From assembly GCF_038561935.1 (NCBI RefSeq), contig NZ_CP102770.1:8370001-8434000 (forward strand): DNA of 64,000 nucleotides. Reading direction: 5' to 3'. The notes under the pieces are model-generated. The model searched no databases, was not told the origin of the DNA, and worked only from the letters and a program-made list of their open reading frames with translations. How positions within the stretch are numbered: position 1 is the first letter of the stretch; every line of letters begins with the position of its first letter. This DNA comes from Myxococcus stipitatus (lineage in GTDB: Bacteria; Myxococcota; Myxococcia; Myxococcales; Myxococcaceae). Shown piece after piece: positions 1-12,419 of the stretch. The translations under genes and the position numbers were made by a program.

Positions 1-67
1 AGGCCCCCAGCAGCAGGGCGCCCATCACCACGGCCAGACCGCGCAACACAGCGCTTCGTGCACTCAT
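1..67 (-). CDS. exported protein, N-terminal fragment (cut by window edge)
   Basis: Only the first 22 codons lie in the window, read leftward from an ATG at 65-67. They encode a short basic start (MSARSAVLRG) followed by a hydrophobic run (LAVVMGALLLGA), which is a typical signal peptide or lipoprotein leader. The rest of the gene is outside, so no function can be given. It is on the same strand as trpE-trpG but lies beyond the trpG terminator hairpin, so it is probably a separate unit. Confidence 0.55.
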   Translation of the reverse strand, partial: MSARSAVLRGLAVVMGALLLGA

Positions 68-161
68 CGTGGGCTCCATCCGGCGGGGGCTCCGGGATGA
101 AGCCCGAGCACCGGCAGGGGCGCACTATCCGTGAACAATCCGACCACTCAGGGGCCAGAAC

Positions 162-194
162 CGTCGGGAATCCCACAGTGTCCACTTCCCGACG
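162..194 (-). terminator. terminator hairpin after trpG
   Basis: A perfect 9-bp inverted repeat (162-170 CGTCGGGAA with 186-194 TTCCCGACG) with a 15-nt loop lies about 40 nt downstream of the trpG stop. There is no strong T-tract. It is the only stable stem in this gap, and I infer termination of trpEG. Confidence 0.45.
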
Positions 195-233
195 ACTCCC
201 CTGCCCCCAAGGGCATGTTCTCCTCTCAGGACC

Positions 234-797
234 TCAGAGCCTTCCCTCCAGGAAGTTCCGGACCAGCGTCGGTCCCTCGGGAGTCAGCACGCTCTCAGGG
301 TGAAACTGAAACCCCACAACGGGCCGCTCGCGGTGGCGCAGCGCCATGATGAGCCCGTCCTGGCTCCACGCCGTGGCCTCCAGCTCTGGAGGCAGCGACG
401 ACGCCTCCACCACCAGCGAGTGGTAGCGCGCCGCCTGGAACCCCGGGCTCGCCCCGGTGAACACCCCCGAGCCACCATGCTGGATGTGCGCGGACTTGCC
501 ATGCACGGGTACGGGCGCACGCACCACCTTGCCCCCGAACGCCGCGCCAATGGACTGATGTCCCAGACACACGCCCAGCACCGGCACGCGGGAGCGCGTG
601 ATGGCGGCCACGCTCACGCCCGCCTCATGCGGCGTACACGGCCCGGGCGAAATCACCAGGTGCGAGGCGCCCTGGGCTTCGACTCCCGCCACGTCGAGCG
701 CGTCATTGCGCACCACCTTCACCTCGGCGCCCAGCGTGTAGAAGAGCTGGACGAGGTTGAAGGTGAACGAGTCGTAGTTGTCGATGACGAGAATCAC
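234..797 (-). CDS. trpG: anthranilate synthase component II (glutamine amidotransferase)
   Basis: This class I glutamine amidotransferase has 187 aa, the usual length for TrpG/PabA. It frees ammonia from glutamine and passes it to TrpE, which makes anthranilate from chorismate for tryptophan synthesis. The nucleophile is Cys77 in GVCLGHQ, and the other catalytic residues are His166 and Glu168 in FHPES. NYDSF near the N-terminus is a family hallmark. The start ATG overlaps the trpE stop by 4 nt (ATGA), so the two are translationally coupled. TrpG and PabA are close relatives and one protein may serve both tryptophan and folate pathways; the trpE partner favours TrpG. Confidence 0.93.
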   Translation of the reverse strand: MILVIDNYDSFTFNLVQLFYTLGAEVKVVRNDALDVAGVEAQGASHLVISPGPCTPHEAGVSVAAITRSRVPVLGVCLGHQSIGAAFGGKVVRAPVPVHGKSAHIQHGGSGVFTGASPGFQAARYHSLVVEASSLPPELEATAWSQDGLIMALRHRERPVVGFQFHPESVLTPEGPTLVRNFLEGRL

Positions 798-2293
798 CGG
801 CCACCTCCCTCGCGAGCCAACCGCAGCGCGGCGGCCATGGCGCCCGCCTTGGCCTCCGTCTCATCCGCTTCCTTCGACGGCACCGAGTCCGCCACCAGGC
901 CCGCGCCCGCGGTCCACATGGTCCGGTCTCCGTCGACGAAGAACGTGCGCAGGGCGATGGCCACATCCAACGTGCCGCAGAAGGACAGGTAGCCCACCGC
1001 GCCCGAGTACGGCCCGCGCCGCTGCACCTCCAGCTCGTCGATGATCTGCATCGCGCGAATCTTCGGAGCCCCGGACACGGTGCCCGCGGGGAAGGTGCTG
1101 GCCAGCGCGTCGAGCGCATCGAACTTCGAGTCCAGCTTCCCGCGCACCTGCGAGACGATGTGCATCACGTGGCTGTAGCGCTCGATGACCATCAGGTCCT
1201 CCACGCGCACCGAGCCCGGCGCCGTCACGCGCCCCACGTCATTGCGGCCCAGGTCCACCAACATGATGTGCTCGGCGCGCTCCTTCTCGTCGGCGAGCAG
1301 CTCCTTCTCCAGCGCCAGGTCCTCCGCCTCGGAGGCGCCGCGCCGCCGCGTTCCGGCGATGGGCCGCACCACCACGTCGCCGTCGCGCACCTGCACCAGC
1401 AGCTCAGGGGATGCGCCCACCAGCGCACGCGCCTCCCCCAGCTCCACCAGGAACAGGTAGGGCGAGGGATTCACCCGCCGCAGCGCGCGATAGAGCGACA
1501 GCGGAGGCGGCGCGCCCCGCGACTCGAAGCGTCGCGCGAGCACCACCTGGAAGATGTCACCCGCACGGATGTACTCCTGCGCGCGCTCCACCGCGGCCTC
1601 GTAACCGGCTCGGTCCCAGCAGGCCACCGGGTCCCCGGTGCCCTTCATGCGGGGCGAGGGGGTGTAGGCCTCCGGGGGCAGCGGCTGCAGGAGCCGGTCC
1701 GCCATGGCCCGCGCCCGCTCCTCCGCGTCCTTCAACGAGGCCGCCACGCTCGCGTGCAGCGAGGGCCTGGCGATGGCGGTGACCTTCAGCGTGCCGGTGC
1801 GGGAGTCGTGGGTGACGAAGTCCTCGCACACCAGCCATTCGGAGTCGGGGAACGACGTGTCACGCGGATGACGGTCCGGGACGGTGGGCTCCACCCAGGA
1901 GACACAGTTGTAATCCATGTACCCGACCAGCCCGCCCAGGAACGGGGCCTCGCCCGGCAGCCGCGCCACGGCGAGCTCGCGCCACAAGCCCCGCAGGACC
2001 TCCAGCGGCTTGCCCTCCCGGCGCTCCTCGTGTGAGCCACGCCACACGGTGGCACCGCGCGAATCCAACCAGACCCGCCCCGCGGCATGCGCGCCCACGT
2101 GGCTGTAGCGCCCGAAGCGCTCGCCGCCGTAGCACGACTCCAGAATGAAGCCGCGCGAGCCTCCGCCCAGCTTCAGATATGCCGACAGCGGCGTGTCCAG
2201 GTCCGCCGGCAGCTCCACGGACACCGGGACTGCCTGACCCTGCTCCGCGAGCCGGCGATAGGCCGCCTTCCGCTCCTGTGCATCCATCGTCAT
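794..2293 (-). CDS. trpE: anthranilate synthase component I
   Basis: This 499-aa chorismate-binding enzyme is the first committed step of tryptophan synthesis. The C-terminal half carries the family signatures, for example IAGTRRRG, the ELLADEKERAEH block, and the FPAGTVSGAPK motif that separates synthases of this family. The N-terminal FILES element matches the LLES tryptophan-binding motif, so feedback inhibition is expected. I chose the ATG at 2293 because a GGGAGAGG ribosome site precedes it by a few bases; an in-frame GTG at 2344 has none. It overlaps trpG by 4 nt. No trpD or trpC follows, so the pathway genes are split here. No attenuator leader was recognised upstream. Confidence 0.93.
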   Translation of the reverse strand: MTMDAQERKAAYRRLAEQGQAVPVSVELPADLDTPLSAYLKLGGGSRGFILESCYGGERFGRYSHVGAHAAGRVWLDSRGATVWRGSHEERREGKPLEVLRGLWRELAVARLPGEAPFLGGLVGYMDYNCVSWVEPTVPDRHPRDTSFPDSEWLVCEDFVTHDSRTGTLKVTAIARPSLHASVAASLKDAEERARAMADRLLQPLPPEAYTPSPRMKGTGDPVACWDRAGYEAAVERAQEYIRAGDIFQVVLARRFESRGAPPPLSLYRALRRVNPSPYLFLVELGEARALVGASPELLVQVRDGDVVVRPIAGTRRRGASEAEDLALEKELLADEKERAEHIMLVDLGRNDVGRVTAPGSVRVEDLMVIERYSHVMHIVSQVRGKLDSKFDALDALASTFPAGTVSGAPKIRAMQIIDELEVQRRGPYSGAVGYLSFCGTLDVAIALRTFFVDGDRTMWTAGAGLVADSVPSKEADETEAKAGAMAAALRLAREGGGR

Positions 2294-2595
2294 GACCTCT
2301 CCCCCACCCGCATTATCTCCAGCCCCGCAACCGCCGGGGAACACGCACCCCCTGGCCCGCGCATCCCATCGCGCCTGACTTCACGCGCGCAGAAGCCACG
2401 CTCCATCCCACACCTTCACGGAGGGCCACCGCATCACGGACTCGACGTGAACCCTGGGCCCGGACCTCAGCTCGCCAACAAGCACCCCGTCGTGGTCATC
2501 CCGACCCCAGGGACTGGTGGGGCGCCAGCACGTCCTCCATGCTGCGCGCCGCCGCACGGACCTGGCGCGGACGTCAGGCTCTTTCGAGGTGTAGG
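2294..2595. other. divergent intergenic region trpE / HNH gene
   Basis: This stretch of about 300 nt between the diverging trpE and HNH genes must hold both promoters. It is very GC-rich and no convincing -35/-10 pair, leader peptide or terminator-antiterminator hairpin could be recognised. Reading frames across it look like chance. Confidence 0.4.
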
Positions 2596-2961
2596 GTGAG
2601 CGACTCCAAGCGCCGCAGGATTCTGGCCATCATCGCCACGGACACCACCTTCGAGCGCACCGAGCATCGGGGCCGCGAGGCCTGGCTGGGCAAGTGCCTG
2701 CACTGCAACGCCCACCTGCTGGTCGGCATGGATGGGGAGCCCATCAGCCGGGCCACCATCGAACACATCCTCCCGCGAACCGCCGGCGGCACCGACTCGC
2801 TGGAGAACCTCGGCCTGGCCTGCGCCCGGTGCAACCAGGGCAAGGGCAGCCGGCATGACCGCAACTATCCTCGGGACGCCCGCGCCCGCGAACTGGTGGA
2901 GCGACTCCAGGCCCGCCGCGCCGAGCGCTGGCGGTCCCCCGAGGACGAAGACTCCGAGTGA
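2596..2961 (+). CDS. HNH endonuclease family protein
   Basis: A 121-aa single-domain HNH protein. A CxxC pair (CLHCN, residue about 36) and a second one (CARCNQGKG, about 75) should bind the structural zinc. Between them IEHILPRTAGGTDSLENL gives the catalytic His and the NL element of the beta-beta-alpha metal fold. The chosen GTG at 2596 is preceded by GAGG with a 6-nt spacer; an upstream in-frame ATG at 2539 has no such site. Proteins of this size and arrangement are common stand-alone HNH nucleases of unknown substrate. Nothing nearby suggests a restriction or toxin system. Confidence 0.85.
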   Translation: MSDSKRRRILAIIATDTTFERTEHRGREAWLGKCLHCNAHLLVGMDGEPISRATIEHILPRTAGGTDSLENLGLACARCNQGKGSRHDRNYPRDARARELVERLQARRAERWRSPEDEDSE

Positions 2962-3427
2962 GCCACGAACACGCCCTCGGGGACGACGTCGCTGTCGCAT
3001 CGAGGACCCACGCCCGAGCCACGTGAGACACCGTGAGCCCTCGGGTTGATCCGCTGTGAACGGATTGGAACCAACGTCGCTTCCTCCCGCCAGAAGAGAG
3101 ATTCATTGCCGCCGGGCCGCGATTTCCCGCCTCCGCGCGAGGAAGTGGTATCCGACTGCCACAACATCAGAATGGTTGACACTGCGGTGTCGATGGTCGA
3201 TGGTCCCGCGCCGCGTTGGGTTGGGACAGGAGGAGGGACCCGCCCGCGGCAACATCCATAGAGGTTTCGTTGGACGTGACTGCATCGCCTTTCGTGCGCC
3301 AGGAGCAGCCCACCCGCCCCACCGGGGCCGGGATCGCCTTGCTGCTCTCCGCGTCCAGTCACTCCTTCGCCTCTTCCTCCTCTCCTGTCACCGCAGTTGT
3401 TGAAGCCCCCTTGCCCATGGTCCTGGT
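2962..3427. other. intergenic region upstream of the act operon
   Basis: About 466 nt without a credible gene. It should contain the promoter of the large respiratory operon. A TTGACA sits at 3176-3181, but no good -10 is found 16-18 nt downstream, so I do not call a promoter. Local base use is less GC-biased than the flanking genes. Confidence 0.4.
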
Positions 3428-4090
3428 ATGAGCGGCCCTCTGTTTCCACGCTGGACGAACACGGTGTCTCGGCTCTCCGCCGCGGCGCTTCTTGCCGTGC
3501 CCGCCATCGGCATCGGCGGCCTCATGGCGTACGTACGGTCTCCGTACGTCACCGGCCAGCAGATGCCCATCGAGCAGCCGATCGAATTCGACCACCGCCA
3601 TCACGCGGGTGACGAGAAGATCGACTGTCAGTACTGCCACTTCTCCGTGGACAAGTCGCCCTCAGCGGGCATCCCGTCCACGACAGTGTGCATGTCCTGC
3701 CACGCACAGGTCTGGAACAAGAGCCCGTACCTCACCGAGGTGCGCAAGGCCTTCTTCGCGGACGCGCCCATCCAGTGGGTGCGCGTCCACAACCTGCCCG
3801 ACTTCGTCTACTTCAATCACTCCATCCACGTGAACAAGGGCGTCGGCTGCGCGAGCTGCCACGGCCGCGTGGACCAGATGGCCGCGGTGGAGCAGTTCGC
3901 TCCCCTCACCATGGCCTGGTGCCTGGAGTGCCACCGCAACCCCGAGCCGCACCTGCGGCCCTCGGAGTTCATCACGTCCATGACGTGGACTCCGCCCGCG
4001 GACAAGACCGAGGCCATCGCGCTCGGTGAGAAGCTGAAGGCTGAGTACGACGTCCACTCGCGCACGAGCTGCTCCACATGCCACCGATGA
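3428..4090 (+). CDS. actA: Alternative Complex III pentaheme cytochrome c, ActA
   Basis: This 220-aa protein has one N-terminal membrane anchor (about residues 16-36) and five CxxCH haem-binding motifs at 67-71, 88-92, 141-145, 165-169 and 215-219, the count known for ActA. In Alternative Complex III it collects electrons from quinol oxidation on the periplasmic face and hands them on towards the terminal oxidase. It is the first gene of a 12-gene run. The stop overlaps the actB start (ATGA at 4087-4090). The ribosome site before the ATG is weak. Confidence 0.92.
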   Translation: MSGPLFPRWTNTVSRLSAAALLAVPAIGIGGLMAYVRSPYVTGQQMPIEQPIEFDHRHHAGDEKIDCQYCHFSVDKSPSAGIPSTTVCMSCHAQVWNKSPYLTEVRKAFFADAPIQWVRVHNLPDFVYFNHSIHVNKGVGCASCHGRVDQMAAVEQFAPLTMAWCLECHRNPEPHLRPSEFITSMTWTPPADKTEAIALGEKLKAEYDVHSRTSCSTCHR

Positions 4091-7000
4091 ACACGAAGCG
4101 CGACGGCGCCCCGTCGCAGGAATCCTCTTCCTTCGCGCTCCCGGTCGTCTCGGACCGGCCCGCCACGGCTCCCGACGCCGTCGGTGAGGCGTTGGAGCAC
4201 GCCGCGGCCCACGCGAACTCCTCCGAGCATGGCTATGGCCAGACGTACTGGCGCAGCCTCGAGGAGAAGCTGGGCACCTCCGAGTACCTGGAGGAGACGC
4301 GCCCCGAGTTCCCCGCTGGCGCCGACCTGCCCCCCACGGGCTTCGTCCGCCGCGAGTTCATGCAGCTGCTCGGCGCGTCGCTGGCCCTGGCCGGCGCCAC
4401 CGCGTGCAGCACCCGCCCCCCCGACGAGCGCCTGGTGCCGTACACCAAGACGCCGCCGGAGCTCACCCCCGGCAACCCGCTGCACTACGCGTCCGCGATG
4501 ACGCTGTCCGGAAACACCTCCGGCCTGCTCATCACCGCTCGCGAGGGTCGCCCCGTGAAGGTGGAGGGCAACCCCGAGCACCCCATCAACCAGGGCGCCG
4601 CCTGCACCTTCGAGCAGGCGTGGCTCCTGTCGCTCTATGACCCCAGCCGCGCCCGCGTGCTGCGCCAGGGCAAGACTCCCCGCGCCCAGCGCACGCTGAG
4701 CGAGAGCATCTCCGCGCTGGTCAACAAGGCCGGCACCGAGAACGGCGGCAAGCGCGTTCGCTTCCTCACGGAGGCCAACGGCTCGCCCACCGCGAGCGAC
4801 GTGCGCGCCAACATCTCCAAGAAGCTGCCCGAGGCCCGCTTCGTCAGCGCCCCGTCCTACCAGGACACCCAGGCGGAGACGCTGCGCGCGATGTTCGGCG
4901 GCCAGGCCGTCTCGGCGCTCTACAACTTCGCGCAGGCGAACGTCGTCCTGTCGCTGGACGCGGACTTCCTGGAGAGCTGCCCGGGCAACCTGCGCCACAT
5001 CCGCGACTTCGCCAACCGCCGCGACCCGCGCATGGGCGAGCTCAACCGCCTCTACATGGCGGAGGCCCGCTTCTCCATCACGGGCGGCATGGCGGACCAC
5101 CGCCTGCGCATGAAGTCCCAGGACGTCCTGGGTCTCGCCGCCGCGGTGGCCCAGGCCATCGGTGGCAGCGCGGCTTCGCTCGCGGGCGCCGCGGCCTCCA
5201 AGTCGAAGCTGGACGCCAAGCACCAGAACTGGGTGCAGGCCGTCGCCGCGGACCTGCGCGCCGCCGGTCCGGGCAAGTCGCTGGTCATCGCGGGTGAGCG
5301 TCAGCCGGCCGCGGTCCACGCGCTGGCCCACGCCATCAACGACGCGCTTGGCAACCGCGACCAGACCGTCACCTACGTCCAGTCCCCCATCGCCGAGGCC
5401 AGCAGCACGGCCGCCGTTCGCGCGCTCGTGGCGGAGATCGACGCGGGCAACGTCGACACCCTGGTCATCACCGCCTACAACCCGGTCTACACCCTGCCGG
5501 CCGACGTGGGCCTGGCCAAGGTGCTGAGCAAGGACCACCCGCACCGCGCCAAGCTCAACGTCATCTACACGGGCCTCTACGAGGACGAGACCAGCGAGCA
5601 CACCGACTGGTTCATCCCCGCGGCGCACCCGCTGGAGACGTGGAGCGACGGCCGCGCGGTGGACGGCACGGTCGCCATCGCCCAGCCGCTCATCCAGCCG
5701 CTCTTCAGCGGCATGCCGGAGCTGGAGCTGCTCGGCCTGTTCCTGGACGAGTCCCCGCGCTCCGCCTACCAGATGGTGCGCGACTACTGGCAGACCCAGG
5801 GCGGCAACGCGGCCGACTTCGAGGCCCGCTGGGAGTCCTGGGTCGCCCAGGGCATCATCGAGAACACCCAGACGGCGAAGGTCACCACGGCCCCGGACTT
5901 CGGCGCCGCCGGTGCGCTCGTCACGGGCTACACGGCCCCGGCCTCGGGTGACCTCGAGCTGAACTTCATCCTGGACTACAAGGTCTACGATGGCCGCTTC
6001 GGCAACAACTCCTGGCTGCAGGAGCTGCCCGAGCCCATCACCAAGATGACGTGGGACAACGCCGCGCTGATTTCTCCGGACACGGCGAAGGAGCAGAAGC
6101 TCGCCGCCGGTGACCTGGCGGAGCTGTCCTACGGCGGCCAGAAGCTCACCGTCCCGGTGTGGATCGTCCCCGGCCACGCGGACGGCACCATCACCGTCGC
6201 GCTGGGCTACGGCCGCAACGGCCTGCACGAGCAGGTCGCCAAGGGCGTGGGCTTCAACGTCAACCCGCTGCGCACCAGCAAGGCGCTCTGGTTCGACGGC
6301 GGCGCGACGCTTACCCCGGTGCGAGGCAGCCACAAGTTCAGCCTGACCCAGACCCACTGGCGCATGGAGGACCGTCCCCTCGCGCTGGACATGACGGTCA
6401 CGGAGCTCTTCAAGCCGGAGGCGCTGGAGGAGCACCAGAAGAAGCAGGTCGAGTTCACGCTCCACCGCGTGAAGGGCGAGCTCAAGTTCGGCGTCCAGGA
6501 CAACCTGCCCTCCTTCGACTACGGCAAGGAGCAGTACAAGTGGGGCATGGCCATCGACCTCACCCGCTGCACGGGCTGCAGCGCCTGCGTGGTGGCCTGC
6601 CAGGCGGAGAACAACATCCCGGTCGTGGGCAAGGAGCAGGTCGCCCGCAGCCGTGAGATGAACTGGCTGCGCATCGACCGCTACTTCACGGGAAGCGAGA
6701 GCGACCCGAAGATGGTCATGCAGCCGGTCATGTGCGTGCACTGCGAGAAGGCCCCCTGCGAGTACGTGTGCCCGGTGAACGCCACCGTGCACTCGGACGA
6801 GGGCCTGAACGACATGGTGTACAACCGCTGCGTCGGCACGCGGTACTGCTCCAACAACTGCCCCTACAAGGTCCGCCGCTTCAACTACCTGCACTACACC
6901 GCGGGCAAGACGGCCACCGAGAAGATGCTGATGAACCCGGACGTCACGGTGCGCAACCGCGGCGTCATGGAGAAGTGCACGTACTGCGTGCAGCGCATCG

Positions 7001-7275
7001 AGCGCGCCCGCATCGACGCGCGCATCCAGAAGCACGTCATCAAGGAGGCGGACCTCAAGACGGCGTGCCAGCAGACGTGCGCTGCCCAGGCCATCGTCTT
7101 CGGCTCGCTGAACGACAAGGAGCAGCTCGTCAGCAAGCTCCACGAGGACTTCCGCGCCTACAAGCTGCTGCATGAGCTGGGCACGCGTCCCCGCACGGCG
7201 CACCTCATCCGTGTGCGCAACCCGAATACCGCCCTCGAGCCGGCCCCCGCCGCGACGAAGGAAGGGAACCACTAG
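4087..7275 (+). CDS. actB: Alternative Complex III iron-sulfur / molybdopterin-fold subunit, ActB
   Basis: This 1062-aa protein is a fusion of a molybdopterin-oxidoreductase-like region and a ferredoxin-like region, as in other ActB proteins, which are known to lack the Mo cofactor. A twin-arginine element (RREFMQLLG, Arg88-Arg89) followed by a hydrophobic run and Cys107 suggests Tat export. The C-terminal part has four cysteine groups for Fe-S clusters: [11 protein letters not shown] (about 828), [13 protein letters not shown] (about 882), [11 protein letters not shown] (about 914) and CTYC with a later CQQTC (963-995). The ATG at 4087 gives an ATGA overlap with actA; an ATG at 4078 is a less likely alternative. 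Confidence 0.93.
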   Translation: MNTKRDGAPSQESSSFALPVVSDRPATAPDAVGEALEHAAAHANSSEHGYGQTYWRSLEEKLGTSEYLEETRPEFPAGADLPPTGFVRREFMQLLGASLALAGATACSTRPPDERLVPYTKTPPELTPGNPLHYASAMTLSGNTSGLLITAREGRPVKVEGNPEHPINQGAACTFEQAWLLSLYDPSRARVLRQGKTPRAQRTLSESISALVNKAGTENGGKRVRFLTEANGSPTASDVRANISKKLPEARFVSAPSYQDTQAETLRAMFGGQAVSALYNFAQANVVLSLDADFLESCPGNLRHIRDFANRRDPRMGELNRLYMAEARFSITGGMADHRLRMKSQDVLGLAAAVAQAIGGSAASLAGAAASKSKLDAKHQNWVQAVAADLRAAGPGKSLVIAGERQPAAVHALAHAINDALGNRDQTVTYVQSPIAEASSTAAVRALVAEIDAGNVDTLVITAYNPVYTLPADVGLAKVLSKDHPHRAKLNVIYTGLYEDETSEHTDWFIPAAHPLETWSDGRAVDGTVAIAQPLIQPLFSGMPELELLGLFLDESPRSAYQMVRDYWQTQGGNAADFEARWESWVAQGIIENTQTAKVTTAPDFGAAGALVTGYTAPASGDLELNFILDYKVYDGRFGNNSWLQELPEPITKMTWDNAALISPDTAKEQKLAAGDLAELSYGGQKLTVPVWIVPGHADGTITVALGYGRNGLHEQVAKGVGFNVNPLRTSKALWFDGGATLTPVRGSHKFSLTQTHWRMEDRPLALDMTVTELFKPEALEEHQKKQVEFTLHRVKGELKFGVQDNLPSFDYGKEQYKWGMAIDLTRCTGCSACVVACQAENNIPVVGKEQVARSREMNWLRIDRYFTGSESDPKMVMQPVMCVHCEKAPCEYVCPVNATVHSDEGLNDMVYNRCVGTRYCSNNCPYKVRRFNYLHYTAGKTATEKMLMNPDVTVRNRGVMEKCTYCVQRIERARIDARIQKHVIKEADLKTACQQTCAAQAIVFGSLNDKEQLVSKLHEDFRAYKLLHELGTRPRTAHLIRVRNPNTALEPAPAATKEGNH

Positions 7276-7277
7276 CC

Positions 7278-8678
<1,401 letters not shown>

Positions 8679-8682
8679 AGTC

Positions 8683-9228
8683 ATGGAAGCCACTGTCCTC
8701 GATTCCTGGGTGCTGGCCGAGTTCGAGACGCCAGACGTCCTCGTGGATGCCACTCGTCAGATGCGCGAGAAGGGCTTCCAGGGGATGGACACCTACTCTC
8801 CGTATCCGCTGCATGGCGGCTCGGAGGCCCTGGGTCTGCCCCCCTCGAAGGTCCCCTTCATCGCCCTGTGCGGCGGGCTCACCGGTCTCACCACGGCGCT
8901 CGCCATGCAGACCTGGATGAACACCTACGACTACCCGCTGAACATCGGCGGCCGTCCGCTGCTGTCGCTGCCGGCGTGGGTGCCCATCACGTTCGAGCTG
9001 AGCGTGCTCTTCGCCGCGTTCGGCATCTTCTTCGGCCTTCTGGGTCTGAGCCGGCTGCCGCAGCCGTATCACCCCGTCTTCGAGTCCGAGGCCTTCCGCA
9101 CGGCGTCCACGCACGGCTACTGGCTGAGCGTGCCGCACGCGACGGGCCAGGACGCGTCCGCCGTCATTGACCAGCTCAAGGCCCTGGGCGCCACCCAGGT
9201 GACCGTCGTCACGGGAGAGAAGGAATGA
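8683..9228 (+). CDS. actD: Alternative Complex III subunit ActD (DUF3341)
   Basis: A 181-aa DUF3341 protein. A soluble N-terminal part (about 1-60) precedes two transmembrane segments (about 64-85 and 102-124) and a short C-terminal domain. The sequence block GMDTYSPYPLHGG is typical of the family. It is known as a structural membrane subunit of Alternative Complex III; no cofactor site is visible. It lies between actC and actE, and its stop overlaps the actE start. Confidence 0.9.
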   Translation: MEATVLDSWVLAEFETPDVLVDATRQMREKGFQGMDTYSPYPLHGGSEALGLPPSKVPFIALCGGLTGLTTALAMQTWMNTYDYPLNIGGRPLLSLPAWVPITFELSVLFAAFGIFFGLLGLSRLPQPYHPVFESEAFRTASTHGYWLSVPHATGQDASAVIDQLKALGATQVTVVTGEKE

Positions 9229-9814
9229 GGTGGCTCATCCCCGCCGCCGGGCTCGTCGCGCTGTCGGGCTGCGACGTCCCCTCCGAGTTCCTCCAGCGCA
9301 TGGAGGACCAGGCCAAGTACGAGTACTACGAGGCGTCCAGCTTCTGGGCGGACGGTCGTGCCATGCGCACGCCGCCGGCCGGCACGGTTCCGCGTGAGCG
9401 CTACAGCAAGCTCCCGGAGCTCAAGGACCCCGTGGCCCGCCAGACGGCCGTCACCGGCCGCGCCAACGGGCAGCCCGTGGCCGCCATCCCCGTGACGGTG
9501 GACCACGACCTGCTGACGCTCGGTCAGAAGAAGTACAACATCGTGTGCTCGCAGTGTCACGGCGTGCTCGGTGACGGCAACAGCGTGGTCGCGGAGAACA
9601 TGGCCCTGCGCCTGCCGCCGTCCCTGCTGGAGCTGGAGAGCAAGCCCGCGGGCCACTTCTACACGGCCATCAACGAGGGCTACGGCGTGATGCCGTCCTT
9701 CTCCGGTGAGCTCGACGTGCGCGAGCGCTGGGCCGTGGTCGCCTACGTGCGAGCCCTTCAGGAGGCCCGCAACACCCGTACGGGCGGACACAACTCCGTC
9801 CCGCAGGAGAACCG

Positions 9815-9818
<4 letters not shown>
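9225..9818 (+). CDS. actE: Alternative Complex III monohaem cytochrome c lipoprotein, ActE
   Basis: A 197-aa protein with a lipoprotein signal (VALSGC, lipidated Cys16) and one CSQCH haem motif at about residue 108. A methionine in GVMPSF, about 50 residues later, is a plausible axial ligand. It carries electrons from ActA to the oxidase in known complexes. Both ends overlap neighbours by ATGA-type junctions (9225-9228 with actD, 9815-9818 with actF). Confidence 0.92.
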
Positions 9819-11049
<1,231 letters not shown>

Positions 11050-11053
<4 letters not shown>

Positions 11054-11502
11054 AGAAGACTCAGGTCGAAGAAGAGTCGCGGGTCATCGTCGGCGCCCAC
11101 GGTGTGGCCGCCGAGGAAGACCACATCGTGATGAGCAAGCTGCTGGGCATCGGCTTCGGCTCGCTGGCCATCTTCGCGGTGGGTATCGTCTGGGCTTATG
11201 CCATCCAGGTGCGCACCATGAAGGAGGCCCAGCCGGACGGTCCTCCTCCGCGCCCCGCGGCCATGGGTCAGTACGAGGTGGGAATCGTCAACCAGCGCCT
11301 GTTCGAGCAGGACTGGCACGCCGAGGAGAAGATTGGCGGCCAGCTCCAGACGCTCGAGGCGGGCTGGGGCGACCAGCCGGGTGTCAAGGCACATCCGAAC
11401 CTGGAAGAGGCCAAGAAGTCGGTCATCGCCAAGCAGAACGCCCCCGCCCCCGCTCCCGCCCCCCAGCCGCCGCCCGAGCCGACCCCGGCTCCGCGGCAGT
11501 AG
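11050..11502 (+). CDS. small membrane-anchored protein of the act-cox operon
   Basis: A 150-aa protein with one transmembrane helix at about residues 32-53 (LLGIGFGSLAIFAVGIVWAY), a short charged N-terminus and a Pro/Ala-rich end (PAPAPAPQPPPEP). No haem, copper or Fe-S motif is present. I do not recognise the family with certainty. Its position between actF and sco, with a 4-nt overlap to actF, suggests an accessory subunit or assembly factor of Alternative Complex III or of a supercomplex with the oxidase. That role is inference. Confidence 0.7.
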
Positions 11503-11537
11503 CTTCCGCCTCCAGCATCACGTAAGAGCCGTCCGCG

Positions 11538-12419
11538 ATGATGTCCCTCTTCTCCCACATCTCCCCGCGCGCCCCCCGCACGGGGATGTTCATCGCGGCG
11601 GCGCTGGTCCTGGCCACCGTGTTCCCGGCATCCGCGATGCCGGGCGGGGGCAAGACGCCCCGCTCCATCGTGGAGGCCCAGCAGGACGCGCCTCCCCAGC
11701 TGGAAGGGGTGGACGTGGAGGAGCACCTGGGAGACCCGGTGCCCTCGCAGACCCGCTTCACGGACGTGACGGGACAGGAAGTGACGCTGGGCGCGGTGCT
11801 GTCCAAGACGCGCCCCACCCTTCTAACGCTCGTGTATTACAACTGCCCGCTGCTCTGTAACCTGGTGCTCAACGCCCAGGTGAAGTCGATGCGCGAGCTG
11901 GGGCTGGAGCTGGGCAAGGACTACGAGGCCGTCACCGTCAGCGTCGACCCGGAGGACACCCCGACGATGAGCGCCGAGCGGCGGCGCAAGCACCTGCAGT
12001 CCATGGGCAAGCCGGAGAGCGCGCCCTGGCACTTCATGACGGGGACGGAGACGGAGATCCGGCGTCTCGCGGACGCGGTGGGCTTCAAATACAAGTACGA
12101 CGAAAGCACCAGGCAGTACGCCCACCCCGCGGTGGTGATGGTGCTGACTCCGGAAGGAAGCATCTCCCGGTACCTGTACGGGACGGACTTCCCTCCCAAG
12201 GACATGAAGCTGGCGTTGCTGGAGGCGGCCGGCGGCCGCGTGGGTACCAGCTTCGACCGCGTGGTCATGTCCTGCTTCAAGTATGACACCGCCACCCGGC
12301 GGTACGGCTTCTACATCTTCGGTTTCATCCGCCTGGGCGCAATGGCCGTCTTCATCGCCCTGGCATCGGTGCTGATCTATTTCTGGAGGCGCGAGCTGAA
12401 GAAAGGCGCGGCGGCATGA
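11538..12419 (+). CDS. sco: SCO1/SenC-type copper chaperone
   Basis: A 293-aa exported thioredoxin-fold protein. It has an N-terminal signal, the copper-binding CPLLC (CxxxC) motif in YYNCPLLCN at about residue 103, and the distal His ligand in YAHPAVVMVL at about 197. A C-terminal transmembrane helix precedes a basic end. SCO proteins deliver copper to the CuA site of cytochrome oxidase subunit II, which is encoded immediately downstream with an ATGA overlap. Two ATGs in tandem (11538, 11541) could serve as the start. Confidence 0.9.
   Translation: MMSLFSHISPRAPRTGMFIAAALVLATVFPASAMPGGGKTPRSIVEAQQDAPPQLEGVDVEEHLGDPVPSQTRFTDVTGQEVTLGAVLSKTRPTLLTLVYYNCPLLCNLVLNAQVKSMRELGLELGKDYEAVTVSVDPEDTPTMSAERRRKHLQSMGKPESAPWHFMTGTETEIRRLADAVGFKYKYDESTRQYAHPAVVMVLTPEGSISRYLYGTDFPPKDMKLALLEAAGGRVGTSFDRVVMSCFKYDTATRRYGFYIFGFIRLGAMAVFIALASVLIYFWRRELKKGAAA

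Noticed and set aside
2467-3000. 177-codon minus-strand frame over the HNH gene
   Set aside because: Antisense to a recognised HNH protein, low-complexity and without a ribosome site.
3176-3181. TTGACA as a -35 box for the act operon
   Set aside because: No acceptable -10 occurs 16-18 nt downstream.
3817-7272. 1151-codon open frame on the minus strand
   Set aside because: It is the antisense shadow of actB caused by GC-rich codon use; actB has clear motifs and the shadow has none.
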